Shown here: piece by piece, positions 34,866 to 43,011 of the stretch
How positions within the stretch are numbered: the first letter of the stretch is position 1
How the letters are laid out: each line of letters starts with the position of its first letter
Origin: JALHFZ01 sp963674625
Lineage (GTDB): Bacteria > Synergistota > Synergistia > Synergistales > Aminobacteriaceae
DNA: 64,000 nucleotides
Reading direction: 5' to 3'
NCBI GenBank assembly: GCA_963674625.2
Contig: CAXXXO010000001.1
Coordinates: 310,001-374,000 of the forward strand
Notes under the pieces: model-generated
Seen by the model: only the letters and a program-made list of their open reading frames with translations
Databases searched by the model: none
Told to the model about the DNA's origin: nothing
Program-made: the position numbers and the translations under genes

Positions 34866-35522
34866 CTAAAATCCGAGGTCTTCTCCCACGAGAATCACGT
34901 GGGTTTTTCTTCCGCCGGTGGCGCCTTCGAGGATGAGAAGGGCCTTGCAGGCTCTCGCATCAGATGAACAGTCCATGCAGTGTCCGGTTTTCGTGCAGGG
35001 CGTGTCGAGGTGAAGCCGAAGGGCATTGGGCGGGGTGGCCGTATTGCGGGTACGGGAGATCGCCTCATCCACTGTGGCGGTGACCTTGTTCATCCCGACC
35101 ACGAAGATAAGGGTATTCTTCCCCCAGGCCATGCCGCTTACTCTGTTGCCATTGCCGTCGATGTTCACGAGCATTCCGTCCCGGGTCAGGGCATTGGACC
35201 CGGTCAGGTAGTATTCAGCCAGCAGTTCGTCCTGCAGGGCCTGGAGACGCTCCTCGGGGGTCAGTTCGGGGTCCCAGTGGTGGATCACCCTGCATCCTCT
35301 CTCCCGGAGCTTCTCGAGAGCGCCGATTTCGCGGATGGTCACGCTTCCGGGTATTCCTACGGAGGCTCCATCCGGTATTATCCTGAGAACTTCCCCGAGA
35401 GCCTCTTCGGCAGTCGGCACGTAGAGCGCCTCGAACCCCCGGGATCTGAGGTTTTTCACCACCGTATCCCCGAGTATTTGCCGGTGCTTTCTTCGTGCCT
35501 CTTCAAAAGGGCTTGCAGCCAT
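34866..35522 (-). CDS. LUD-domain protein (LutC/LutB-like)
   Basis: A 218-residue protein of the LUD (DUF162) family related to lactate-utilisation proteins. It has VGIPGSVTIREIGALEKL, YYLTGSNALTRDGMLVNIDGNGNR and a Cys-containing C-terminal part (TPCTKTGHCMDCSSDARAC) that looks able to hold a metal or cluster. CAGGGAGG lies 7 bases before ATG 35522; upstream in-frame Met codons are not supported. It is divergent from ylxM. Confidence 0.85.
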   Translation of the reverse strand: MAASPFEEARRKHRQILGDTVVKNLRSRGFEALYVPTAEEALGEVLRIIPDGASVGIPGSVTIREIGALEKLRERGCRVIHHWDPELTPEERLQALQDELLAEYYLTGSNALTRDGMLVNIDGNGNRVSGMAWGKNTLIFVVGMNKVTATVDEAISRTRNTATPPNALRLHLDTPCTKTGHCMDCSSDARACKALLILEGATGGRKTHVILVGEDLGF

Positions 35523-35651
35523 TTCCATTCCTCCCTGCAGGAGAATTTTCAAATATTTCCCCGTCATTTTCGGTCCTCTGTAATGATGGCAAGAAAGTCC
35601 CTCTTTGTCCAGCCGGGGAGAAGAAAAATTCGAGGTGTAAAGAATAATATC

Positions 35652-35680
35652 TTGACAGCCTTTCCGGTCCCCGCTATAAT
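35652..35680 (+). promoter_or_regulatory. Consensus sigma70 promoter of the ylxM-ffh-rplS operon
   Basis: TTGACA (35652-35657), 17-base spacer, TATAAT (35675-35680), a full consensus match. RNA would start near 35687, about 20 nt before ylxM. Confidence 0.9.
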
Positions 35681-35705
35681 GCCTCTGTCTGAAGGGGGAT
35701 TTTTC

Positions 35706-36023
35706 GTGGCGAGAGAGGATCTGCTTTTTTCGAGAAGAATGCATGTCAACCGGCTTTATGATCTCTACAGCCCTCTTCTTACCGAAAAACAGCGGGAAGC
35801 GTGGGAGCTTCACGAATTCTCCGATCTCTCTCTGGCCGAGACGGCCGAAAGAATAGGCACGAGCCGGCAGGCTGTTTTCGATCTCATCTCCCGCAGCAGG
35901 GACCGTCTGGAAGAACTCGAGGGACTCCTCGGTTTTTTGAGCCGGGAAAGTGCCCTGAAAAGGGAAATTGATCTTCTTCGGACGGAAACGAACCCGGCGG
36001 AAAATTCCCGGAAAAATCGCTGA
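35706..36023 (+). CDS. ylxM: YlxM-like SRP-associated HTH protein
   Basis: A 105-residue UPF0122 protein with a sigma-like HTH (LTEKQREAWELHEFSDLSLA, SRQAVFDLISRSRDRLEELE). It is usually encoded directly ahead of ffh, as here, and thought to assist SRP assembly or regulation. The start is GTG 35706 behind AAGGGGG; 18 bases separate it from ffh. Confidence 0.88.
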   Translation: MAREDLLFSRRMHVNRLYDLYSPLLTEKQREAWELHEFSDLSLAETAERIGTSRQAVFDLISRSRDRLEELEGLLGFLSRESALKREIDLLRTETNPAENSRKNR

Positions 36024-36041
36024 CAGTAAGGGAGAAAAATC

Positions 36042-37106
36042 ATGTTCGATTCACTCCGTGAACGATTCGAAGCCGTCTTCGATAAGCTCAAGGGACGGGG
36101 AAAGCTCGCCGAAAGCGATGTGGAGTCGGCGCTCCGGGAGGTCCGCAGAGGGCTCCTCGAGGCGGACGTAGACTATAAGGTCGTAAAGACCCTCGTGGAG
36201 TCGATCAAGGTCCGCGCCGTCGGGCGGGATGTGCTCGACTCCATCACTCCGGGACAGCAGGTTTCCGCCATCGTCTACGAGGAGCTCGCCGCTCTCATGG
36301 GGCCGGATCCGGTTCCGCTGACCATCGCCTCGAAACCGCCAACGGTCTATCTCATGGTGGGCCTTCAGGGAAGCGGAAAAACCACGACCACCGTGAAGAT
36401 CGCCCGCCGGCTGGTCGGAACCCATAATCCCCTCGTGGTGGCCTGCGATCTCAGGCGCCCTGCCGCCGTGGAGCAGCTTCGGGTCCTCGCGGCCCAGTCG
36501 AAGATCTCCTTTTCCGGCCCGGAGGAGGGGACGAAGGACGTGCTCTCCGTGGTGAAGGATGCCCTGAACTACGCGTCAGGGCATCTGAACGACGTCATTC
36601 TTCTCGATACGGCGGGACGGCTTCACATGGACGAGGAACTCATGGAAGAACTCTCCTCGATCAAGGAGATCCTGCCTCCCACGGAAGTTCTTCTCGTGGT
36701 GGACTCCATGACCGGCCAGGAGGCCGTGAAGGTGGCCTCGGCCTTTCATGAAAAACTCGCTCTCACTGGAGTAGTTCTCACGAAGCTCGACGGTGACGCC
36801 CGGGGCGGAGCCGCCCTCGCCATCCGCCAGGTCACAGGCGTTCCTGTGAAGTTTGCCGGAGTGGGGGAGGCTACCGATGCCCTCGAGGTCTTCGACCCCC
36901 GGAGAATGGCCCAGCGGATTATGGGCATGGGCGACGTCATGGGTCTTGCGGAGAAGATCCGGGAAATGGCCGATTCGGGCGGCGCCGACAAGATCTCCGA
37001 CAGCATCAAATCCAAGAAATTCACCCTGGAGGAATTGCTCGTCCAGTTTGAACAGATAGAAAAGATGGGCCCTCTGGGCAAGATATTCGACATGATCCCC
37101 GCATGA
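36042..37106 (+). CDS. ffh: Signal recognition particle protein Ffh, N-terminal part (NG domain and start of M domain)
   Basis: A 354-residue open part of Ffh. It contains the N domain (MFDSLRERFEAVFDKLKGRG), the GTPase domain with GLQGSGKTTTTVKIA, DTAGRLHMDEEL and TKLDGDARGGAAL, and the beginning of the M domain (LGKIFDMIP). It ends at TGA 37104-37106 exactly where other Ffh proteins continue MIPGM in the finger loop. Adding one G after CCCC restores a continuous protein of about 450 residues with the next frame. Because SRP54 is essential, sequencing error, recoding or a genuinely split two-chain Ffh must be weighed. Confidence 0.9.
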   Translation: MFDSLRERFEAVFDKLKGRGKLAESDVESALREVRRGLLEADVDYKVVKTLVESIKVRAVGRDVLDSITPGQQVSAIVYEELAALMGPDPVPLTIASKPPTVYLMVGLQGSGKTTTTVKIARRLVGTHNPLVVACDLRRPAAVEQLRVLAAQSKISFSGPEEGTKDVLSVVKDALNYASGHLNDVILLDTAGRLHMDEELMEELSSIKEILPPTEVLLVVDSMTGQEAVKVASAFHEKLALTGVVLTKLDGDARGGAALAIRQVTGVPVKFAGVGEATDALEVFDPRRMAQRIMGMGDVMGLAEKIREMADSGGADKISDSIKSKKFTLEELLVQFEQIEKMGPLGKIFDMIPA

Positions 37107-37393
37107 GCAAGATGAAAGGGATCAGCAGCGACGATCTCGACCCCTCCCGTCTGAAGCAGTCGAAGGCCATCATCCAGTCGATGACGAAAGCCGAGCGGCG
37201 CGACCCCGCCATCATCAAGGGAAGCCGCCGGAGGCGGATCGCCCAGGGTTCCGGGACATCCGTCCAGATGGTGAACCAGCTTCTCGCCCAGTACGAACAG
37301 ATGAGGAAGCTCTGGAAGCAGTTCGGAAAGCAGGGGAAGGGTTTCCGCCTTCCCAAGGGCCTCTTCGGAGGCGGCGGAGGCTTCCGGTTCTAA
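37103..37393 (+). CDS. ffh: Ffh C-terminal part (M domain, SRP-RNA-binding)
   Basis: A 96-residue frame, shifted by -1 relative to the preceding one, encoding the rest of the M domain: helices AIIQSMTKAERRDPAIIKGS, the RNA-binding SRRRRIAQGSGTS motif, VQMVNQLLAQYEQMRKLWKQ and a Gly-rich tail. It has its own ATG overlapping the upstream TGA (ATGA), so reinitiation could make a separate peptide, but no strong SD is seen close by. It is best regarded as the second half of ffh. Confidence 0.88.
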   Translation: MSKMKGISSDDLDPSRLKQSKAIIQSMTKAERRDPAIIKGSRRRRIAQGSGTSVQMVNQLLAQYEQMRKLWKQFGKQGKGFRLPKGLFGGGGGFRF

Positions 37394-37473
37394 ACAGCAG
37401 TCCGGTCACGGTCCGCCCCGAACGGCAATGCCGAGGGGGCGTGAACCGGTATATTTCAGGAGGTGTATGGTAT

Positions 37474-37749
37474 ATGGCAGTACGTATTCGCCTTGCCCGT
37501 CATGGACGGAAAAAGGCCCCGTTTTACCGGTTGGTGGTGGCTGATTCCCGGGCCCCGCGAGACGGCCGTTTTATCGAACTTCTCGGCACCTACGATCCCA
37601 TGACGGATCCCGCAGCGATTAAGGTTGACGAAGAGCGGGCAATGCACTGGCTGAAGGTCGGGGCCAGCGCATCCGACACAGCCAGGGGATTGCTCAAAAA
37701 AGCAGGGGTCTGGGAGAAGTTCGAGGCTGAAAAGAAGCCGGTGGAATAA
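37474..37749 (+). CDS. rpsP: Ribosomal protein S16
   Basis: A 91-residue bS16. It begins MAVRIRLARHGRKKAPFYRLVVADSR-like, with RDGRFIELLGTYDP in the centre. AGGAGGTG precedes ATG 37474. It is third in the ylxM-ffh-rpsP-khpA-rimM-trmD-rplS order common in bacteria. Confidence 0.97.
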   Translation: MAVRIRLARHGRKKAPFYRLVVADSRAPRDGRFIELLGTYDPMTDPAAIKVDEERAMHWLKVGASASDTARGLLKKAGVWEKFEAEKKPVE

Positions 37750-37751
37750 TC

Positions 37752-38000
37752 ATGCCGGATTACAGAGAACTGGTTGATTTCGTCGTCCGCCGTCTTGTCA
37801 CCGACCCCGACAAAGTTCAGGTCAGTGCCGAAAACGACGATCACGGCGTCATATCCGTCATGATTCATGTCGCCCCGGAGGACGTGGGGCGTGTCATCGG
37901 AAAGCGCGGAGCGACCATCAACGCGATTCGCCTTCTCGCCAAGGCGTCGGCGGTCAAAGAGAACGACCGGGTGGACGTGGATATCCGTGAGGACGAATAG
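37752..38000 (+). CDS. khpA: KH-domain RNA-binding protein KhpA
   Basis: An 82-residue single KH domain protein with the GxxG loop in VIGKRGATINAIR. It pairs with KhpB/Jag in other bacteria to bind many RNAs and affect division and growth. It lies two bases after rpsP, and rimM begins inside its last codons. Confidence 0.93.
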   Translation: MPDYRELVDFVVRRLVTDPDKVQVSAENDDHGVISVMIHVAPEDVGRVIGKRGATINAIRLLAKASAVKENDRVDVDIREDE

Positions 38001-38523
38001 GGTTCGCATCGGACGGATTCTCGGACCCCAGGGAGTTCGGGGAGAGCTGAAGATTCTCGCCCTGACCGATCTTCCGGAGAGGTTTCTCTCCATGGAAAAG
38101 ATGCGCGTCTATACGGATGAAGGGGTTTTCCGCAGGGAACTCACCCTGCTTTCCGCCCGGCGGATAGAACACAAGGGGCTCATCGTGGCGGAGACCGGGG
38201 AGGTTACGTCCCGTTCAGAAGCTGAAAGCCTTTCGGGAAGCTTCATCGAAATCGACCCCGAAGAGCGGTATGACCTTGACGAGGGAGAATTCTGGATTGA
38301 CGATCTTCTCGGAATGACCGCCCTCGACGCCAAGTCGGGGGAAAAACTCGGTACAGTCCGGGATGTTGCCTCCGCGGGCGAGCAGGATATATACGTTGTC
38401 CGGGACGAAAACGGAAAGGACCACTATATTCCGGCGGTGAAGGAATTCATCAGGGAAGTGAACCTTGAAAACCGGCAGATTCGAATCGCATTAATGGAAG
38501 GCCTCTGGGAATCGTGCATGTAA
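37987..38523 (+). CDS. rimM: 16S rRNA processing factor RimM
   Basis: A 178-residue ribosome maturation factor for the 30S head. The N-terminal beta-barrel is RVRIGRILGPQGVRGELKIL; the C-terminal PRC-barrel contains FWIDDLLGM, EKLGTVRDV and HYIPAVKEFIREV. GTG 37987 is the only suitable start after the khpA core and overlaps khpA by 14 bases. It overlaps trmD by 10 bases. Confidence 0.92.
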   Translation: MRTNRVRIGRILGPQGVRGELKILALTDLPERFLSMEKMRVYTDEGVFRRELTLLSARRIEHKGLIVAETGEVTSRSEAESLSGSFIEIDPEERYDLDEGEFWIDDLLGMTALDAKSGEKLGTVRDVASAGEQDIYVVRDENGKDHYIPAVKEFIREVNLENRQIRIALMEGLWESCM

Positions 38524-39773
38524 CGATCCTTACCGCTTTTCCCGAGTTCTTCGCAGATTTTCTCTCCACGAGCATGATAGGCCGCGCCGTGAAGAGCGGA
38601 CAGATACGGGTGGACGTGGAGGACCTTCGGAATTACGGCCTCGGCAGCTACCGCCAGGTGGACGATTATTCCTTCGGCGGAGGAGGCGGCATGGTCCTTC
38701 TTCCCGAGGTGATGGAAGAGGCCCTGGCTTCCCTTGAGAAAGAAGAGGGTCCCGGCTACGTGGTCTATCCGTCCCCCCAGGGGGACCCCCTCTCCCAGGA
38801 AATCGTGGAGACCCTTGCGGCCCAGAAGCATGTCCGCATCCTCTGCGGCCACTACGAGGGAATGGACGAACGGTTCACCGCCCGCAGGGTCGACCGGGAG
38901 ATATCCCTCGGCGACTTCGTTCTCACGGGGGGGGAAATTCCCGCCATGGCCATGATCGATGCCATGGCACGGCTGGTTCCCGGCGTGGTAGGAAAGGAAT
39001 CGGCGGTAGTGGAGGACTCTTTTTACCGGGGAATGCTCGATCATCCCCACTTCACCCGTCCGGCCGAATGGCAGGGGGAGAAGGTACCGGAGGTTCTTCT
39101 GGGCGGAAACGCGGCCCTCATCGAAGAATGGCGCAGAAGTTCGGCGGTGGAGCGAACCCTCTCGCGGAGGGGCGATCTTATCGCCCGGGCAAACATCAGG
39201 CCCTACCTCGGCCGGGGAGTGTATGCCGTCCTGGTCCACTCTCCCGTTCTCGATCGGCGGGGTGAAAAAAGCACGGCGGCGGTGACCGGCCTCGACCTCT
39301 CGGATATCGCCCGGTCGTGCAGGACCTACGGGATCGACCGGTTCCTCGTGGCCACGCCCCTTCCGGGCCAGAGAGAGCTCGTGAAGACCATGGCCCGCCA
39401 CTGGACGGAGGGCGGGGGAGGAAAGGCAAACCCCGCGAGGAAAGAGGCGTTCTTGCGCCTCAGGACAGTGGCTTCTCTTGATCGGGCGATCGAATGGGTC
39501 GCAAAGCGGGAGAAAGAACCGCCCCTGGTCATCGGTACCAGCGCAAAAAAACGGGAGGGCTCCTTTCACTGGCTGGAGGCGAAAAGAAAGATGCTGAGAG
39601 AGAAAAAAGCGGTTCTTTTCGTCTTCGGAACGGGATCGGGCCTTTCCGACGAAGTACTGGAGCAATGCTCCATGATATTGCAGCCCCTTTCAGGAGGAGC
39701 TGAAGATTACAACCATCTTTCCGTCAGGACCGCCGCAGGAGTGGTCTTCGACCGGTTTTTCGGATGGCGCTGA
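38514..39773 (+). CDS. trmD: tRNA (guanine37-N1)-methyltransferase TrmD fused to a second SPOUT-type RNA methyltransferase domain
   Basis: A 419-residue fusion. Residues 1 to about 226 are a complete TrmD: DDYSFGGGGGMVLLPE, RILCGHYEGMDER and SLGDFVLTGGE (the knot), ending in EEWRRSSAVERTL. Residues about 230-419 form a second domain (YAVLVHSPVLDRRGE, TAAVTGLDLSDIARSCRTYG, VFGTGSGLSDEVL) matching the TM1570-like Methyltrans_RNA family, a predicted SPOUT methyltransferase. TrmD makes m1G37, which prevents frameshifting. The added domain's target is unknown. The start is GTG 38514, overlapping rimM. Confidence 0.9.
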   Translation: MHVTILTAFPEFFADFLSTSMIGRAVKSGQIRVDVEDLRNYGLGSYRQVDDYSFGGGGGMVLLPEVMEEALASLEKEEGPGYVVYPSPQGDPLSQEIVETLAAQKHVRILCGHYEGMDERFTARRVDREISLGDFVLTGGEIPAMAMIDAMARLVPGVVGKESAVVEDSFYRGMLDHPHFTRPAEWQGEKVPEVLLGGNAALIEEWRRSSAVERTLSRRGDLIARANIRPYLGRGVYAVLVHSPVLDRRGEKSTAAVTGLDLSDIARSCRTYGIDRFLVATPLPGQRELVKTMARHWTEGGGGKANPARKEAFLRLRTVASLDRAIEWVAKREKEPPLVIGTSAKKREGSFHWLEAKRKMLREKKAVLFVFGTGSGLSDEVLEQCSMILQPLSGGAEDYNHLSVRTAAGVVFDRFFGWR

Positions 39774-39819
39774 AAAAGAAAAAGCTTCAGAGAAATGGAC
39801 TCGAGGAGGATACAATATA

Positions 39820-40167
39820 ATGGATGTCATCAGTCTTGTGGAAAAAAAGTATCTGAAAGATGAGATCCCCGCCTTTCGGGCCGGAGACACCGTCCGGGTG
39901 CACGTAAAGGTCAGGGAGGGAACCCGGGAGCGCATCCAGGTGTTCGAGGGAGTCGTGATCGCCCGGAAGCACGGGGGACTGAGCGAGACCTTCACCGTGC
40001 GGAAGATCTCCAGCGGTGTGGGCGTCGAGCGGGTCTTTCCCCTTCACTGCCCGTCGATCAGGGAGATCGAGGTCAAGCGCCTGGGCAAGGTGCGCCGGGC
40101 GAAGCTGTACTACCTGCGCAAGAGAAGCGGCAAGTCGGCCAGAATCAAAGAAAGAAGAGAATTTTAG
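39820..40167 (+). CDS. rplS: Ribosomal protein L19
   Basis: A 115-residue bL19 with FRAGDTVRVHVKVREG, RIQVFEGVVIARKHGG and GVGVERVFPLHCPSI. GAGGAGG precedes ATG 39820. It is the last gene of the operon; the tRNA-Leu gene with its own promoter follows. Confidence 0.97.
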   Translation: MDVISLVEKKYLKDEIPAFRAGDTVRVHVKVREGTRERIQVFEGVVIARKHGGLSETFTVRKISSGVGVERVFPLHCPSIREIEVKRLGKVRRAKLYYLRKRSGKSARIKERREF

Positions 40168-40188
40168 CTTTTCTCCTCTTTCCGGCTC

Positions 40189-40217
40189 TTGACTCTCCGG
40201 GAGCGCGAGATTATAAT
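40189..40217 (+). promoter_or_regulatory. Strong promoter of tRNA-Leu
   Basis: TTGACT (40189-40194), 17-base spacer, TATAAT (40212-40217). The start of RNA would be about 5 bases before the mature tRNA. Confidence 0.85.
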
Positions 40218-40229
40218 ATCCGACGTTGT

Positions 40230-40316
40230 GCGGGGGTGGCGGAACTGGTAGACGCGCAAGGCTAAGGACCTTGTGGCCGCAAAGCTGTGGGAGTTCGAGT
40301 CTCCCCCTCCGCACCA
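40230..40316 (+). tRNA. tRNA-Leu, anticodon AAG, CCA encoded
   Basis: All arms fold: acceptor GCGGGGG/CCTCCGC (one G-U), D arm GCG/CGC with the GGTAGA loop, anticodon stem CAAGG/CCTTG with loop CTAAGGA (anticodon AAG), long class II variable arm, and T arm GGGAG-TTCGAGT-CTCCC. Length 87 including CCA. AAG is an unusual anticodon for bacterial Leu tRNAs, where GAG normally serves CUY codons. Confidence 0.93.
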
Positions 40317-40327
40317 TCTGAAAACAA

Positions 40328-40358
40328 GGCTCTCTCCGAACGGAGAGGGCCTTTTTTT
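40328..40358 (+). terminator. Terminator of tRNA-Leu
   Basis: GGCTCTCTCCG pairs with CGGAGAGGGCC (one G-U), followed by seven Ts. Confidence 0.88.
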
Positions 40359-40564
40359 GATCCCCCTGATGCCGGGAAGAACTCGGGACAGCGGGCAAAA
40401 AATTATGAGGAAATCAGGGCAAGCGGGCTTTCCCATTGCCCGTCTTTTTTGATACACTTCTATTCACGAGTACCGGCGAGAGCGAAATAAGTTTCCTGAA
40501 CAGCCGGCAGGCCGCCGCAAGCCCTTCCTCCCTTCAGCGGGAAGGGGTGTGAGGAGGAAGCATA

Positions 40565-42328
40565 ATGGAAAACACCGCTTTTTTCCCAGGAGAAGGGACA
40601 ATCAGCTTCCGGGGAGACTGCCCGGAGGCTTTCGGACTTTCCGCCGCAGAGCCGTCCCTTTCTTCCGCCCTGGGGGCGCTTTCCTGCCATGGCCGTCCAG
40701 ATACGGTCTTTCTCTCGGCGAAGAACAAAAGGGCAGCTTCTGCCCTCCTTGAGGAAGCAATGGACGAGAAAATTCCCTGGGTGGTCCTCGGAAGAGGCTG
40801 GCCGAGAATTCCTCCTGCCGCAATCCTGGCGGAAGCCCGGAAAAGTGGAGTCCGTATCATCGGACCCCGCAGCGAAGGGATCCTGACCCCGGCCCTTTCG
40901 GAGGGAAGAGGAAACACCGTTTTTCTCGCCGGAGGAGGAAGTCTTTTTCTTCGGACCATGGCCATGGCAAGAAGCCGGAATATCTCCTTTCTCTACGCCA
41001 TTTCCTTCGGCGCACTGTGGGACTATTCGCCCCTCGAGGCGGCCGGGACGATCCTTGCCCTGGACAGCCGGGCTTCCCTTTTTGTTTTTTTGCTTGAAAA
41101 ACTGGAAAAGGGGCGGGATCTGCTGAATTTTGCCGCCCTGGCCTCCCGGAAAGGGAAACGGACCGCCCTGCTGACTCTTTCCCGCGACGAGGATGACGTG
41201 AGGCTGGAGAAAGCTGCCTTCATGCAGTATGGAATCACCCTTCTCTCCGAACCGGGAGAAATAGTGGACGGCGCAGTCGCTTTTTCCCTTTCCCTTCGTC
41301 TTCGGGGGAAAAAACTCTTTTTTCTTTCTTCCGACAGGGAAAGATGCGCTCTCCTCCGGCAGAGAACCCGGGACGCGGAGCTCGAGGAGGCCGAGGAGAG
41401 AGAGGGAGGGATTGCTCTCGCCTTTCTCGAAGAGCATCCCCTTCAGGCAGGGGAGAAAAATGGGAAGAATTCTGAAGAACGGGACAAAACCGTGCTTTTC
41501 ACATCCTTTGAAGATTCACCCGCCCTTGAAAAACGGGCTGCCGATCGTTCTCTTCCTTTCATCCCGGGAGTGGGGCGGACCTTGGCCGCTCTGAAGCTGG
41601 CTGCCCTGCCCGGGGAGGATCTTCTGAAAGACGATGGGAAAAAGACGGACGTATCGAAATGTCCCCTTCCGGCAGAGCCGACGGAGTACGACGCCAAGAT
41701 CTTTCTCGGCCGCTACGGAATTCCCGTGGCGAGGGAGCGCCTCTGCAGCTCTCTTCCCGAGGCGGCGGCCGCCGCCGAGGAAATAGGGTATCCCGTGGCC
41801 ATGAAAGTCATGTCCCCCTCGATACTGCACAAAACCGAGGCGCGGGTGATTGCCCTGAACCTGCAGGACGAAGAGGAACTGAAAAACGCCTACGGCAGAA
41901 CCCTCGAGAAAGCCCGCCTTGCAGACGCGAAGGCCAGGATCCGGGGAGTTCTCATCCAGGAGATGATCCGGGGCGGAACGGAGTGGCGCATAGAACTCCG
42001 CCGGGACAAACGCTTCGGCCCCGTAGTGGAGATGGGGATCGCTGGAGTCTACCGGGAGATTCTTCCCGACGGAGTGCTTCGGGTGGCGCCCTTCGACGAA
42101 GCCGAGGCTTTGTGCATGATCCGCGAGTCCCGGGGGTACCCCCTGCTTGAGGAAGGATGGCGGCGGGAGCGCCTTGACATAAAGGCCTTTGCAGGGGCCC
42201 TCTCCGCTTTTTCCCGGCTTGCGTGGTGCGAGGACGAAGTCCGGCGGCTCGACGTCAACCCCCTTTTCGTCAACATCAGGGGTGTCCTCGTCGTGGACGC
42301 GTTTATGGAAAAAAGAGGAAAGAGATGA
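40565..42328 (+). CDS. Degenerate NDP-forming acyl-CoA synthetase-like protein (CoA-ligase-like plus ATP-grasp)
   Basis: A 587-residue protein with the layout of ADP-forming acyl-CoA synthetases but an eroded N-terminal half. The CoA-binding start (AVIGAS-type loop) is missing. The SQSG segment reads AGGGS, and the SHTG loop that carries the phospho-His in these enzymes seems absent between ALLTLSRDE and KAAFMQYGI. The C-terminal ATP-grasp domain (about 375-580) is better kept: YGIPVARERL, GYPVAMKVMSPSILHKTE, VLIQEMIRGGTEW, RRLDVNPLFV, though the usual GGV after HKT is ARV. GAGGAGG precedes ATG 40565. It overlaps plsY by ATGA. Classical synthetase activity is doubtful. Confidence 0.75.
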   Translation: MENTAFFPGEGTISFRGDCPEAFGLSAAEPSLSSALGALSCHGRPDTVFLSAKNKRAASALLEEAMDEKIPWVVLGRGWPRIPPAAILAEARKSGVRIIGPRSEGILTPALSEGRGNTVFLAGGGSLFLRTMAMARSRNISFLYAISFGALWDYSPLEAAGTILALDSRASLFVFLLEKLEKGRDLLNFAALASRKGKRTALLTLSRDEDDVRLEKAAFMQYGITLLSEPGEIVDGAVAFSLSLRLRGKKLFFLSSDRERCALLRQRTRDAELEEAEEREGGIALAFLEEHPLQAGEKNGKNSEERDKTVLFTSFEDSPALEKRAADRSLPFIPGVGRTLAALKLAALPGEDLLKDDGKKTDVSKCPLPAEPTEYDAKIFLGRYGIPVARERLCSSLPEAAAAAEEIGYPVAMKVMSPSILHKTEARVIALNLQDEEELKNAYGRTLEKARLADAKARIRGVLIQEMIRGGTEWRIELRRDKRFGPVVEMGIAGVYREILPDGVLRVAPFDEAEALCMIRESRGYPLLEEGWRRERLDIKAFAGALSAFSRLAWCEDEVRRLDVNPLFVNIRGVLVVDAFMEKRGKR

Positions 42329-42930
42329 CGGGGTTTCTGTGGATCCTTCTGGGCTATCTTCTGGGTTCCTTTCCCACGGGATATCTGGCCGCAAAAGTCG
42401 TGAAGGGCGTGGACATCAGGACGGTCGGGTCCGGAAACGTGGGGTCGACCAATGTCGGGCGGCTGATGGGGAAAAAATGGGCCGTGGCGGTCACCCTCGT
42501 GGATATGATAAAGGGGGCGGCGGGGCTTCTTCTGGCGAAAAGCGCAGGCGTTGCGGATCCGCGGATTCTCGCCTTGACCGCTTTTGCAGGGGTGTGCGGG
42601 CATAATTTTCCTCTCTGGCTCGGTTTCCGGGGCGGCAAGGGCGTCTCGTCGTCCTATGGAGTCGCTTTCTTCCTGTACCCTCCTTTTTCCTTTGCCCTTG
42701 CCCCTGCCGGCGGGCTTCTCTGGCTGCTGCTGCTCAAGACGAAGGGGTATGTCTCCCTTGCCTCTCTCCTCTCGCTCTGGAGTCTTCCGTTTTTTGCCCT
42801 GATTATGAAATTTCCTTCCCCCTATATCCTCCTTCTCGCCTCCCTCGCTCTTCTCTCCACCCTTCGCCACGGGGAGAATATCCGGAGGCTCCGGGAGGGA
42901 AAAGAGTCCCGGGTCGGACGGCCGAAATAG
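42325..42930 (+). CDS. plsY: Acyl-phosphate:glycerol-3-phosphate acyltransferase PlsY
   Basis: A 201-residue membrane enzyme that makes lysophosphatidate from acyl-phosphate. The conserved loops are LGSFPTGYLAAK, VGSGNVGSTNVGR (motif 1), GHNFPLWLGFRGGKGV (motif 2) and the C-terminal LRHGENIRRL (motif 3). About five to seven TM helices. It begins in the ATGA overlap with the synthetase-like gene, so the two are coupled. PlsX is not in this window. Confidence 0.95.
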   Translation: MTGFLWILLGYLLGSFPTGYLAAKVVKGVDIRTVGSGNVGSTNVGRLMGKKWAVAVTLVDMIKGAAGLLLAKSAGVADPRILALTAFAGVCGHNFPLWLGFRGGKGVSSSYGVAFFLYPPFSFALAPAGGLLWLLLLKTKGYVSLASLLSLWSLPFFALIMKFPSPYILLLASLALLSTLRHGENIRRLREGKESRVGRPK

Positions 42931-43011
42931 CTGATTCTTTCCACCGGACAGGCTTCTCACAAACAGTCTGCCCGCCTCTGCCTCCGCAAAAATACCGTAT
43001 TTTCCTCTCTT

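Noticed and set aside
37100..37106. TGA at the end of the first ffh frame as selenocysteine
   Set aside because: Read-through in the same frame meets another stop at once and does not continue the M domain; the continuation is in a different frame.
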